From Demequina sp. NBRC 110054 (lineage in GTDB: Bacteria; Actinomycetota; Actinomycetes; Actinomycetales; Demequinaceae), in assembly GCF_002090115.1 (NCBI RefSeq), contig NZ_BBRK01000005.1, positions 62,001 through 126,000 on the forward strand: DNA of 64,000 nt, read 5' to 3'. The notes under the pieces are model-generated. The model searched no databases and had not been told where the DNA came from. It saw only the letters and a program-made list of their open reading frames with translations. Position numbers and translations under genes: made by a program. Of the stretch, positions 1 through 7,485 are shown piece by piece (position 1 is the first letter of the stretch; each line of letters starts with the position of its first letter).

Positions 1-459
1 CGCGGACGCGCTCTCGGAGCTCACGAAGGTGGGCAGGGGTCGGGTGTGCGGCACATCCACGAGCAGCGCGCCGCACGTGATGAGAGTCGTCACCTCGAGG
101 TCCTCGGCATGGTCGAGCACCTCCTCGGCGAAGGAGCGCCAGCGCATCGACGGCTCGATGCCACGCACGAGGGCGATGTCCCGGCTGCCGCGCCACTCTC
201 CCTGCGCGAGGGAGATCACCGAGCCCGGCCACGACAGCACCTTGTCTCCCGAGGCGAGGCGCGTGATCGACGGCCTGCTCACCTGGAAGTCGTGGTACTC
301 CTCGGGATCCAGGATCGCGTGCTCGCGGGCCTCCCAGGACTCCGCGAGGTGATCGAGCGCGGCCGATGCGGCGGTGCCGGCATCGTTCCAGCCCTCGAAC
401 GCCGCGATCATCACGGACTCGTCCTCGGGGAGGTGCGGGGCGTCGGTCTCCTCGTTCAT
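1..459 (-). CDS. PAC2 family protein, partial (C-terminus outside window)
   Basis: The complement encodes 153 codons from an ATG at 459 and runs off the window start without a stop. The N-terminal part reads MIAAFEGWNDAGTAASAAL, the characteristic opening of PAC2 (proteasome-assembly-chaperone-like, former DUF75) proteins, followed by a typical VTTLITCGALLVDVPHTRP segment. Actinobacterial PAC2 proteins have no settled biochemical role; the family name comes from eukaryotic/archaeal proteasome assembly chaperones. It is the outermost gene of the pupylation neighbourhood, as in mycobacteria. A TAGGCT hexamer on the minus strand (471-466) lies 6 bp before the ATG, so the mRNA is probably leaderless. 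It diverges from the HAD hydrolase gene. Confidence 0.85.
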   Translation of the reverse strand, partial: MNEETDAPHLPEDESVMIAAFEGWNDAGTAASAALDHLAESWEAREHAILDPEEYHDFQVSRPSITRLASGDKVLSWPGSVISLAQGEWRGSRDIALVRGIEPSMRWRSFAEEVLDHAEDLEVTTLITCGALLVDVPHTRPLPTFVSSESASA

Positions 460-465
460 CCGGCC

Positions 466-475
466 AGCCTAGACT
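466..475. promoter_or_regulatory. overlapping divergent -10 elements
   Basis: On the plus strand TAGACT (470-475) lies 7 bp before the GTG of the HAD gene. On the minus strand TAGGCT (471-466) lies 6 bp before the ATG of the PAC2 gene. The two hexamers share the central CTAG, and only 23 bp separate the two start codons, so one melting site may serve both directions. This is inferred from sequence alone. Confidence 0.55.
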
Positions 476-482
476 GACGGCC

Positions 483-1166
483 GTGAATCCACACTCCTCC
501 GACCCGGCCGCAGTCCTGTGGGACATGGACGGCACCCTGATCGACTCCGAGCCCTACTGGATCGCCGCCGAGAAGGCACTCGCGACGCGGTATGGGGTGG
601 AGTGGACCGACGAGGACGGGCTCGAGCTCGTGGGGCAGGCGCTGCCGTACTCTGCGAGCGTGCTCGCCGCGCGGGGCGTGGACCTGCCCGAGGACGAGAT
701 CATCGACTTCCTCGTGTCCTCCGTCGCGGGGGACGTGACGGAGCGCGTCCCGTGGCAGGAGGACGCGCGATCGCTGCTCAACGAGGTCGTGTCGGCCGGC
801 ATCCCGTGCGCGCTCGTCACGATGTCCTATGCGCGGCTCGCGGCGGCCTTCCAGGCGCGTGCGCCAGAGGCGTTCCAGGTCGTGGTCTCCGGCGATGAGG
901 TCGAGCGTGGGAAGCCGGATCCTGAGGCCTACCTCCTCGCCGCGAGCCGGCTCGGTGTGGACATCAAGCGCTGCGTCGCGATCGAGGACTCGCGCTCGGG
1001 CGTGCGCTCCGCGGCGGCATCCGGCGCCAAGACCCTCGCGGTGAGGCGGCTCACCCCGGTCGAGAGGATCGAGGGCGTGAGCCGGGTGCGGTCGTTCGAC
1101 GGGGTCGGCCTCGGCACGATCCGGGAGATCGCGGCTGGACGAGTGATCGACGAGCTCGACGAGTAG
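483..1166 (+). CDS. HAD-superfamily hydrolase (beta-phosphoglucomutase/phosphatase-like)
   Basis: 227-residue protein of HAD subfamily IA type. Motif I is [14 protein letters not shown] near residues 12-25, with Asp nucleophile and acid/base Asp; motif II is the VTMSYARL region; motif III/IV is the [16 protein letters not shown]...[14 protein letters not shown] block. The helical cap between motifs I and II fits small phosphorylated metabolites; the substrate cannot be told. The GTG at 483 is chosen because the HAD motif starts shortly after it and a TAGACT -10 lies 7 bp upstream; a longer in-frame upstream extension is arginine-rich and lies antisense to the PAC2 gene. It sits at the edge of the pup cluster, but nothing ties it functionally to it. 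Confidence 0.85.
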   Translation: MNPHSSDPAAVLWDMDGTLIDSEPYWIAAEKALATRYGVEWTDEDGLELVGQALPYSASVLAARGVDLPEDEIIDFLVSSVAGDVTERVPWQEDARSLLNEVVSAGIPCALVTMSYARLAAAFQARAPEAFQVVVSGDEVERGKPDPEAYLLAASRLGVDIKRCVAIEDSRSGVRSAAASGAKTLAVRRLTPVERIEGVSRVRSFDGVGLGTIREIAAGRVIDELDE

Positions 1167-1217
1167 CCGTTCTCGGCGGCCGCAGAGGTCGACACTCGTC
1201 GAGTAGTTGTTTTTGCC

Positions 1218-1244
1218 TCAAGGACTTTGGTCCCGGTCCGATGG
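1218..1244 (+). promoter_or_regulatory. sigma-28 (FliA/WhiG-type) promoter of the chemoreceptor gene
   Basis: TCAAGGAC (1218-1225), an 11-bp spacer, then TCCGATGG (1237-1244). The flagellar sigma-28 consensus is TAAAGTTT-N11-GCCGATAA, so the spacer length is exact and the CCGAT core is kept. The predicted start is about 1250, giving a leader of roughly 27 nt containing the GGAGGAG ribosome site at 1264-1270. Confidence 0.6.
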
Positions 1245-1276
1245 GTGGGTCACCAACCATCCCGGAGGAGAGCCAC

Positions 1277-2854
1277 ATGTCCCGCACGCTCCGCTCGATG
1301 TCCATCAAGGGCAGGATCCTGACCATCGGCGCGCTCACTGCAGTGGGCATCGTCGCGCTCATCGTCGTGAGCTCCGTCACGCTCGAGAACCGCCTCATGG
1401 GCGAGCGTCAGGACGCGACCAGGCAGGTGGTCGAGGTGGCCGCAGACATCATCGAGGGCTTCGTGGCCCAGGAGCAGTCGGGCGCCCTCACGACCGAGGA
1501 GGCGCAGGCGGGCGCGATCGCCGCGATCGGCGCACTGCGGTACTCCGAGTCCGAGTACTTCTGGATCAACGATCAGTCGCCCACGATGATCGTCCACCCG
1601 ATCAAGCCCGAGCTCGACGGCACGGACCTGAGCGGCATCACCGACTCGAACGGCACCGCGATCTTCGTGGAGTTCGTCGACGCGGTGCAGGCCGACGGCT
1701 CGGGCTTCGTCGACTACATGTGGCCCAAGCCCGACTCCGAGGTCGCGGCACCGAAGATCTCGTACGTCCAGGGGATCGACGAGTGGGGCTGGATCGTCGG
1801 CTCGGGCATCTACGTCGACGACGTTCGCGCCGCGGCGTGGGACGCGGCCGTCGGCATGGCCCTGTGGGGCCTGGGGATTCTCGTGGTGGTCGCCGGGGCC
1901 GCCTACGTCATCGGTCGTTCGATCATCCGCGCCGTGTCGTCCGCGACCGACGTCCTCGCCTCGGGCGATCTCGACACGAGGCTGCCGGAGGGTGGCGGGC
2001 GCACCGAGCTCGAGCGCCTCGCCGTCGCACTCAACGGGACGCTCGACCGCGCGGCCGCGGTGTCGCGCAACGTCAGCGCTGCGGTCGAGGAGCTCGACGG
2101 CGCGGCCACGTCGCTCGCGAGCAGTTCGCACGGCATGACCACCGACGTGGATGAGTCGAACGAGCGGACGTCCGCCGTGGTCGGCGCCGCCGCGGAGGTC
2201 AGCGTCGGCATCGACACGATCGCCTCCGCGACCACTCAGATGGGCGCATCGATCCGCGAGATCGCCGAGAACGCCCAGTCCGTCGCGCGAATGGCGGCCG
2301 AGGCGGTTGAGGCGTCCGAGGCGACGAGCCGCACCGTCGAGGAGCTCGGTTCGTCGAGCGAGGAGATCGGTGCGGTGGTGAACGTCATCACGGCGATCGC
2401 CGAGCAGACGAACCTGCTCGCCCTCAACGCGACGATCGAGGCGGCACGTGCAGGGGAGGCGGGTTCGGGCTTCGCCGTCGTCGCCGAGGAGGTCAAGGAC
2501 CTCGCCCAGGAGACCGCCCGAGCGACGGGTGGCATCTCGGAGCGCGTCACCGGCATCCAGACGACCGTCGAGCGCGCTTCCGAGGAGATCACGCGCATCG
2601 GCGAGATCATCCGCAACATCTCGGACTTCCAGGCGACGATCGCGGGAGCGGTCGAGGAGCAGACGGCGACGACCTCGGAGATGGCCGACAGCACCGAGCG
2701 CATCGCCGACAGCAGCCGCATGATCGCGGGCTCGCTCGAGCAGATCGGCGCGGCGTCGGCCCGCACCTCTGAGGGCGTCCGTCAGGTCAGCGCCGCGGCA
2801 TCGGCGCTCGCCGAGACCTCGAGCCGCCTCCGGGCGGCCGCGCTCGACAGCTAG
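1277..2854 (+). CDS. methyl-accepting chemotaxis protein with extracytoplasmic single-Cache sensor
   Basis: 525 residues. A transmembrane helix at about 14-36 is followed by an extracytoplasmic single-Cache domain ([19 protein letters not shown]... and [13 protein letters not shown]), a second helix at about 195-215 ([15 protein letters not shown]), a short HAMP linker and a long coiled-coil signalling domain. The conserved hairpin tip [19 protein letters not shown] begins near residue 376. It should form trimers of dimers that control CheA/CheW; the ligand is unknown but single-Cache receptors often sense small organic acids. The ATG at 1277 is preferred over an in-frame upstream codon because GGAGGAG (1264-1270) precedes it. 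There is no C-terminal CheR-docking pentapeptide. The stop overlaps the convergent nuclease gene by 3 bp. It implies a motile organism although no che or fla genes lie in the window. Confidence 0.93.
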   Translation: MSRTLRSMSIKGRILTIGALTAVGIVALIVVSSVTLENRLMGERQDATRQVVEVAADIIEGFVAQEQSGALTTEEAQAGAIAAIGALRYSESEYFWINDQSPTMIVHPIKPELDGTDLSGITDSNGTAIFVEFVDAVQADGSGFVDYMWPKPDSEVAAPKISYVQGIDEWGWIVGSGIYVDDVRAAAWDAAVGMALWGLGILVVVAGAAYVIGRSIIRAVSSATDVLASGDLDTRLPEGGGRTELERLAVALNGTLDRAAAVSRNVSAAVEELDGAATSLASSSHGMTTDVDESNERTSAVVGAAAEVSVGIDTIASATTQMGASIREIAENAQSVARMAAEAVEASEATSRTVEELGSSSEEIGAVVNVITAIAEQTNLLALNATIEAARAGEAGSGFAVVAEEVKDLAQETARATGGISERVTGIQTTVERASEEITRIGEIIRNISDFQATIAGAVEEQTATTSEMADSTERIADSSRMIAGSLEQIGAASARTSEGVRQVSAAASALAETSSRLRAAALDS

Positions 2855-3669
2855 GCGACGCCCAGCGCGGTCATCGCCTTGTCGGCGGTGAGCTCGGGAG
2901 GGGTACCGCCGAACTGCGGGCACAGCGCCTGGAAGCTGCACCAATCGCACAGCTTGCTCGGCCGGGCCCGGAACTCGGCGGTGCGGGCGCACGCGGCGAT
3001 CTCCGCCCACAGGTCGCGGATCTCCGCCTCGACGTTCGCGATGTCCTCGGCGGTCGGGCGCAGCATGAGCGTGCCGCCGTCCTTGAGGAACAGCAGCTGC
3101 AGGAGGGCCGGGCGCGTTCCCTTCAGGCGCTCGACAAGCAGCGCGTAGAACTTCATCTGGAAGCGCTCCTTGGTCCCGTAACGCGGGTGGGGAGTCTTCC
3201 CGGTCTTGTAGTCGGACAGGCGGATCGACCCGTCGGGCGCGGTCTCGACCCGGTCGATGATGCCGCGCAGCAGCGGTCCGTTCGGGAGCTGCAGCTCGAC
3301 GAACTCCTCGCGGCCCGTCGGTTCGAGCCGCGTGGGATTCTCGAGCGTGAAGTAGGTCCGCACCCGGGCACGACCGTCCTCGAGCCATGAGGCGAGGGCC
3401 GCATCGTCCTCGTGCAGGTCTGCGAGCTCCGGCTTCTTCGCGAGCATGCGCTCCCAGCCGGGCGCGACCGCGGCCGTGGCCGCCTCCTCGGTGCGTGCGT
3501 CGGCGGGCAGGTCGAACAGGTCCTCGAGCACCGAGTGGACGAGCGTGCCGAGCGTCGCGGCGGCCGACGGCGGTTCCGGGATCCGGTCGATCGTGCGCAG
3601 CCTGAACATGAGCGGGCACTGACGGAAGTCGCTCGCGCGCGAGGGGGAGAGTGCGGGTCGTCTGGCCAT
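2851..3669 (-). CDS. RecB-family PD-(D/E)XK exonuclease with Fe-S cysteines
   Basis: 272-residue stand-alone nuclease domain of the RecB/Cas4 type. It opens with [19 protein letters not shown], continues [13 protein letters not shown], and carries the catalytic [10 protein letters not shown] motif (Asp...Lys) and the [12 protein letters not shown] motif. The first Cys (DFRQC) plus three C-terminal cysteines ([10 protein letters not shown]) match the 4Fe-4S arrangement of AddB/Cas4 nucleases. A homologue next to trmI and the proteasome genes is typical of actinobacteria (Rv2119-like); its substrate is not established. There is no Cas context, so it is not a Cas4 of a CRISPR locus. TAGGGT on the minus strand (3681-3676) lies 6 bp before the ATG, indicating a leaderless mRNA. 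It converges with the chemoreceptor gene. Confidence 0.88.
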   Translation of the reverse strand: MARRPALSPSRASDFRQCPLMFRLRTIDRIPEPPSAAATLGTLVHSVLEDLFDLPADARTEEAATAAVAPGWERMLAKKPELADLHEDDAALASWLEDGRARVRTYFTLENPTRLEPTGREEFVELQLPNGPLLRGIIDRVETAPDGSIRLSDYKTGKTPHPRYGTKERFQMKFYALLVERLKGTRPALLQLLFLKDGGTLMLRPTAEDIANVEAEIRDLWAEIAACARTAEFRARPSKLCDWCSFQALCPQFGGTPPELTADKAMTALGVA

Positions 3670-3699
3670 GCGGACACCCTACGCGCGGGCTCCGACAGA

Positions 3700-3770
3700 G
3701 CGACGGTCGCGAGGCCCGACGCCCAGTGGTCCCCCCCCGGGCCAGTGCGACGGTCGCGAGGCCTGACGCC
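3700..3770. repeat. 24-bp direct duplication in the recB/protease intergenic region
   Basis: Two copies of a 24-bp sequence beginning GCGACGGTCGCGAGGCC (3700-3723 and 3747-3770) differ at one base and are spaced 47 bp apart. The spacer contains an eight-C run (3731-3738 region). The function is unknown; it lies upstream of two divergent genes. Confidence 0.7.
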
Positions 3771-3883
3771 GGGTCGTCGCCCCCGGGAAAGGCGCGAGCG
3801 GCACGGTGATCCCCAAGCACGCGGGGGAGAGGGGCCAGGGGCCGATGGCGCTTGACCCCGCTGGGACCGCCTACGGTGGTGGC

Positions 3884-4993
3884 ATGCCCCCGCAGCCCCG
3901 CCCCACCAAGGGCTTCTCCCTCGGAACCCTCGTCGGCGCGAGAATCATCGTGCAGCCCTCGACGCTCGTGATGCTCGCGGTGCTCGCGTTCATCTTCGCG
4001 TCCGGCTCGGGCGAGGTCTCGAGCCGCACGTTCATCCTCGGCCTGTCGCTCGCGGTGATCCTGTTCGCCTCCGTGTTCCTGCACGAGGCGTCGCACGCGC
4101 TCGTCGTGCGCGCCTTCGGCCGTCGGGTCGACGAGATCGTGCTCACGCTGTGGGGAGGCCACACGTCGTTCGACGCGAGGAACCTCACCCCGGCGGTGGC
4201 GGGAGTCACGGCACTCGCGGGCCCCGCAGCGAACCTCGTGCTCGGGCTCGGCATCATGGGCGCGGCCGGGCTCGGCCTGCTCACGGGCCTGCCGGGCCAG
4301 ATCCTCGCGTGGGCGGGGTACGCGAACCTGCTGCTCGCGGCCTTCAACGCGCTCCCCGGCATCCCCATGGACGGCGGCCGCGTCCTCGAGTCGCTCGTAT
4401 GGGCGATGACCGGCAAGCGCCACACCGGCATGCTCGTGGCCGCGTGGGGCGGCCGTGTGGTGGCGATCGGGCTCGTGCTGTGGGCGGTCGGCACACCGCT
4501 GCTGCAGGGCCAGCAGCCCGATCTGTTCTCGCTCGTGTGGGCCGTGCTGCTGTTCTCGATCCTGTGGCCCGCCGCGTCGGCCGCGCTCAAGCACTCGCAG
4601 ACCGTGGGCCGTCGCATCGGGGTCACCGCCGGGACCCTCATGTCGCCAGCGGCCCCGGTGCCGTACGACGTCACCGTCGCCGATGCGCTCGTGACCGCGG
4701 AGTCCTACGGCGCGACCGAGATCGTGGTGCTGTCCGCCGATGGAGCCCCCGCGGGCAGGTTCGACGTCGGGATCGCGCGCAGCGTCCCCGAGGAGCGACG
4801 TCCGGCTACGGGGCTCGACGCCGTCGCGATGCCGTTGCCGCGCGGGGCCTCCGTCGAGCTCGACGATGACGCGGAGAGGCTCGTCGAGCGCCTGCGCGAG
4901 TGGTGGGGCAAGACCGATGCGTGGGTGGTCCTGCGCGACGGGGAGCCGGTCGGCGTCCTCAGGCTCCTCGATGCCATGAACGCCCTGCGGTAG
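3884..4993 (+). CDS. site-2 protease family membrane metalloprotease (M50) with C-terminal CBS-like region
   Basis: 369 residues. Several membrane segments surround the zinc motif FLHEASHALVVRAFG (HExxH, near residues 66-70) and the second motif NALPGIPMDGGRVLE containing the conserved Asp that completes the zinc site. A soluble C-terminal region from about residue 240 (LMSPAAPVPYDVTVADAL...AWVVLRDGEPVGVLRLLDA) resembles a CBS pair. This layout matches SpoIVFB/Rip3-type intramembrane proteases that cut membrane-bound regulators; the substrate is unknown. The ATG at 3884 is chosen because TACGGT lies 6 bp upstream (3872-3877); longer in-frame starts lack a ribosome site. It is next to trmI and may share its transcript only weakly, since trmI has its own -10. 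Confidence 0.9.
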   Translation: MPPQPRPTKGFSLGTLVGARIIVQPSTLVMLAVLAFIFASGSGEVSSRTFILGLSLAVILFASVFLHEASHALVVRAFGRRVDEIVLTLWGGHTSFDARNLTPAVAGVTALAGPAANLVLGLGIMGAAGLGLLTGLPGQILAWAGYANLLLAAFNALPGIPMDGGRVLESLVWAMTGKRHTGMLVAAWGGRVVAIGLVLWAVGTPLLQGQQPDLFSLVWAVLLFSILWPAASAALKHSQTVGRRIGVTAGTLMSPAAPVPYDVTVADALVTAESYGATEIVVLSADGAPAGRFDVGIARSVPEERRPATGLDAVAMPLPRGASVELDDDAERLVERLREWWGKTDAWVVLRDGEPVGVLRLLDAMNALR

Positions 4994-5000
4994 CGCCGCC

Positions 5001-5006
5001 TAGGAT
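5001..5006 (+). promoter_or_regulatory. -10 element of trmI (leaderless)
   Basis: TAGGAT followed by 7 bp and the ATG at 5014. No Shine-Dalgarno sequence is present in the gap after the protease stop. Confidence 0.55.
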
Positions 5007-5013
5007 TGACGGC

Positions 5014-6081
5014 ATGACCCCTGACACCTCCGAGCCCGTCGGCGCGCCCGAGCGGCGCGGCCCGCTGCGCGACGGCGACCGCGTCCAGCTCACCGACCCC
5101 AAGGGTCGGCACCACACCATCGTCCTGAGCGCGGGCAAGGTGTTCCACACTCACCGCGGACACTTCAAGCACGACGACCTCATCGGCCAGCCCGAGGGCA
5201 CCGTCGTGAGCACGAGCGCGGGCACCGCGTATCTGGCCCTCCGGCCGCTGCTGAGCGACTTCGTGCTGTCGATGCCCCGTGGCGCCGCCGTGGTGTACCC
5301 CAAGGACGCCGGCCAGATCGTGCAGTACGCCGACATCTACCCGGGCGCGCGAGTCGTCGAGGCCGGCGTGGGCTCCGGAGCGCTCACGATGTCCCTGCTG
5401 CGCGCCGTGGGCGACGGGGGATCGCTGACGTCGATCGAGCGGCGCGAGGACTTCGCCGACATCGCGCGCGCGAACGTCGAGTCCTTCTTCGGGGGACCCC
5501 ACCCGGCCTGGCGGCTCGAGATCGGCGACTTCGCCGACCGCATCGCTGAGGTCGCGGAGCCCGGCACCGTGGACCGCATCGTCCTCGACATGCTCGCGCC
5601 CTGGGAGAACATCGAGGCCGCCGCGCAGGCGCTCGCCCCCGGCGGCCTGCTCATCGCCTACGTCGCCACGACCACGCAGCTGTCCCGTCTGGCTGAGGAC
5701 CTGCGCGAGCACGGCGGCTACACCGAGCCGCAGGCCTGGGAGACGATGGTCCGCACGTGGCACCTCGAGGGCCTGTCGGTGCGCCCCGACCACCGCATGA
5801 TCGGCCACACCGGCTTCCTGCTGACCACGCGGCGTATGGCGCCTGGCGTCGATGCGCCGCTGCGCCACCGTCGTCCCGCGAAGGGCGCCTACCCCGTGGA
5901 CGAGGAGTGGACGCCCGAGGACCTCGGCGAGCGCGCCGTCTCCGACAAGAAGGTCCGCAAGGTGCGCCGCGACGCGGTGAAGGCCGCGCCCGGGGGAGCG
6001 GAGGACGCCGCCTCCCCGGAAGGCGCCGCCGTCGACGGCGCACCGACCCCCATCGACAACGGCCCCACCGAGGAGGACTGA
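5014..6081 (+). CDS. trmI: tRNA (adenine-58-N1)-methyltransferase TrmI
   Basis: 355 residues. The N-terminal beta domain (GDRVQLTDPKGRHHTIVL...GKVFHTHRGHFKHDDLIG) is followed by VYPKDAGQIVQYADIYPGARVVEAGVGSGALTMSLLRAVG, the SAM-binding motif I near residue 113, and VDRIVLDMLAPWENIEAAAQALAPGG. These are diagnostic for the tetrameric m1A58 tRNA methylase characterised in mycobacteria (Rv2118c). The C-terminal tail beyond about 300 is charged, extended and probably disordered. Its stop overlaps the arc start (ATGA at 6079-6083), so the two are translationally coupled, an arrangement seen around the mycobacterial proteasome genes. A leaderless start is suggested by TAGGAT 7 bp upstream. Confidence 0.93.
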   Translation: MTPDTSEPVGAPERRGPLRDGDRVQLTDPKGRHHTIVLSAGKVFHTHRGHFKHDDLIGQPEGTVVSTSAGTAYLALRPLLSDFVLSMPRGAAVVYPKDAGQIVQYADIYPGARVVEAGVGSGALTMSLLRAVGDGGSLTSIERREDFADIARANVESFFGGPHPAWRLEIGDFADRIAEVAEPGTVDRIVLDMLAPWENIEAAAQALAPGGLLIAYVATTTQLSRLAEDLREHGGYTEPQAWETMVRTWHLEGLSVRPDHRMIGHTGFLLTTRRMAPGVDAPLRHRRPAKGAYPVDEEWTPEDLGERAVSDKKVRKVRRDAVKAAPGGAEDAASPEGAAVDGAPTPIDNGPTEED

Positions 6082-7484
6082 TGGTGCTGGACGCCCAGGA
6101 CCGCATGGCGGCGCTCGAGCGCCGCAACGCCGAGCTGCAGCGGCTGCTCGAGCTCGCGCGCGAGCAGCTCGGCGAGATGAAGGAGAAGCTCGCGGAGGCG
6201 TCGGCCCCGCCGCAGACCTTCGCGACCTTCGTCCAGTGGGTCGACGGCCACGCGGACATCGTGTCTCAGGGACGACGCATGCGCGTCGCGGTCCTGCCGA
6301 GCGCGGAGCTCAGCCTCGTCGCGGGCGACGAGGTGCTGCTCAACGGCATGAGCGTCGTGGTGGGCAAGGCCGAGCCCGAGCGCACAGGCCAGGCGGCGAT
6401 CGTCCGCGAGGTCATCGACGACGAGCGCATCCTCGTGGTCTCCCGCGGTGAGGATGAGCGCGTCGCGGTGCTCATCGGCGCCGACGCCCGCGCCCGCGTG
6501 CACGAGGGCGACACTGTGATCATCGACCCGCGCACGGGCTTCGCGTCCGAGAGGGTCGAGCGCACCGGTGTCGAGGCCCTCCTGCTCGAGGAGGTGCCGG
6601 ACGTCGACTACGCCGCGATCGGCGGTCTCACCGGCCAGATCGAGCGGATCCGGGACGCGATCGAGCTTCCGATCGTGCATCCCGAGCTCTACCGCGAGCA
6701 CCACCTCCAGCCGCCGCGCGGCATGCTGCTGTACGGCCCTCCCGGCTGCGGCAAGACGCTCATCGCCAAGGCGGTCGCGCACTCGCTCGCCGACGCCGTG
6801 GGCGCGGACCGCAGCTACTTCCTTTCCGTCAAGGGGCCGGAGCTGCTCAACAAGTACGTGGGCGAGACCGAGCGCTACATCCGCACGATCTTCGAGCGCG
6901 CCCGTGCGAAGGCGCACTCGGGCGCCCCCGTGGTCGTGTTCTTCGACGAGATGGACGCGCTCTTCCGTACCCGTGGCTCGGGCGTGAGCTCCGACATGGA
7001 GACGACGATCGTGCCCCAGCTGCTCACCGAGCTCGACGGCGTCGAGTCACTCAGCAACGTCATCGTGATCGGCGCCTCGAACCGCGAGGACATGATCGAC
7101 CCCGCGATCCTCCGCCCCGGACGTCTCGACGTGAAGATCTCTATCTCGCGGCCCGACGAGCGGTCGGCGGCCGACATCTTCTCGAAGTACCTCACCCCGG
7201 CGCTGCCGCTCGCGCCCGCCGAGGTCGAGGCCCACGGAGGGGACGTCCACGCGACGCTTCAGGACATGATCGCCGCGGCCGTCGCGAGGCTGTTCGGCCA
7301 CGGAGACATCGACCAGCACGCGTCGGGCGCGATGGTGCGCAACATCGTGGACCGGGCCAAGACCGCCGCGATCAAGGCGGTGATCTCCGGGGGCGAGAAG
7401 GGGATCTCGACCGCGCACCTCGAGGCCGCCGCCGATCAGGAGATCGCGGAGGCGCGCGCGGTCGCGGCGCGGGAGCTCGGCTGA
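6081..7484 (+). CDS. arc: proteasome-associated AAA+ ATPase ARC/Mpa, without the proteasome-docking tail
   Basis: 467 residues. An N-terminal coiled coil (1-45) that should bind Pup is followed by two OB-fold segments (about 52-115 and 116-185) and one AAA+ module with Walker A GPPGCGKTLIAKAV, Walker B VVFFDEMDAL, arginine finger region and the ILRPGRLDVKI box. Mycobacterial Mpa is longer and ends in GQYL, which docks into the 20S core; this protein ends in VAARELG with no such motif. That agrees with the absence of prcBA nearby. In Corynebacterium an ARC of this kind unfolds pupylated proteins such as ferritin without degrading them; the same role is inferred here. It overlaps trmI and is followed 1 bp later by dop. 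Confidence 0.92.
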   Translation: MVLDAQDRMAALERRNAELQRLLELAREQLGEMKEKLAEASAPPQTFATFVQWVDGHADIVSQGRRMRVAVLPSAELSLVAGDEVLLNGMSVVVGKAEPERTGQAAIVREVIDDERILVVSRGEDERVAVLIGADARARVHEGDTVIIDPRTGFASERVERTGVEALLLEEVPDVDYAAIGGLTGQIERIRDAIELPIVHPELYREHHLQPPRGMLLYGPPGCGKTLIAKAVAHSLADAVGADRSYFLSVKGPELLNKYVGETERYIRTIFERARAKAHSGAPVVVFFDEMDALFRTRGSGVSSDMETTIVPQLLTELDGVESLSNVIVIGASNREDMIDPAILRPGRLDVKISISRPDERSAADIFSKYLTPALPLAPAEVEAHGGDVHATLQDMIAAAVARLFGHGDIDQHASGAMVRNIVDRAKTAAIKAVISGGEKGISTAHLEAAADQEIAEARAVAARELG

Positions 7485-7485
7485 C

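Noticed and set aside
1221-1234. AGGACTTTGGTCCC as a DosR-type box upstream of the chemoreceptor
   Set aside because: It matches the DosR centre in 12 of 14 positions, but the same bases fit a sigma-28 promoter with exact spacing, which also suits the gene function better.
1250-4594. 1114-codon minus-strand open frame (and similar very long frames opposite gltB, uvrA and others)
   Set aside because: These mirror real genes in a GC-rich genome; composition is Arg/His/Asp-rich without any motif, and recognisable genes occupy the other frames.
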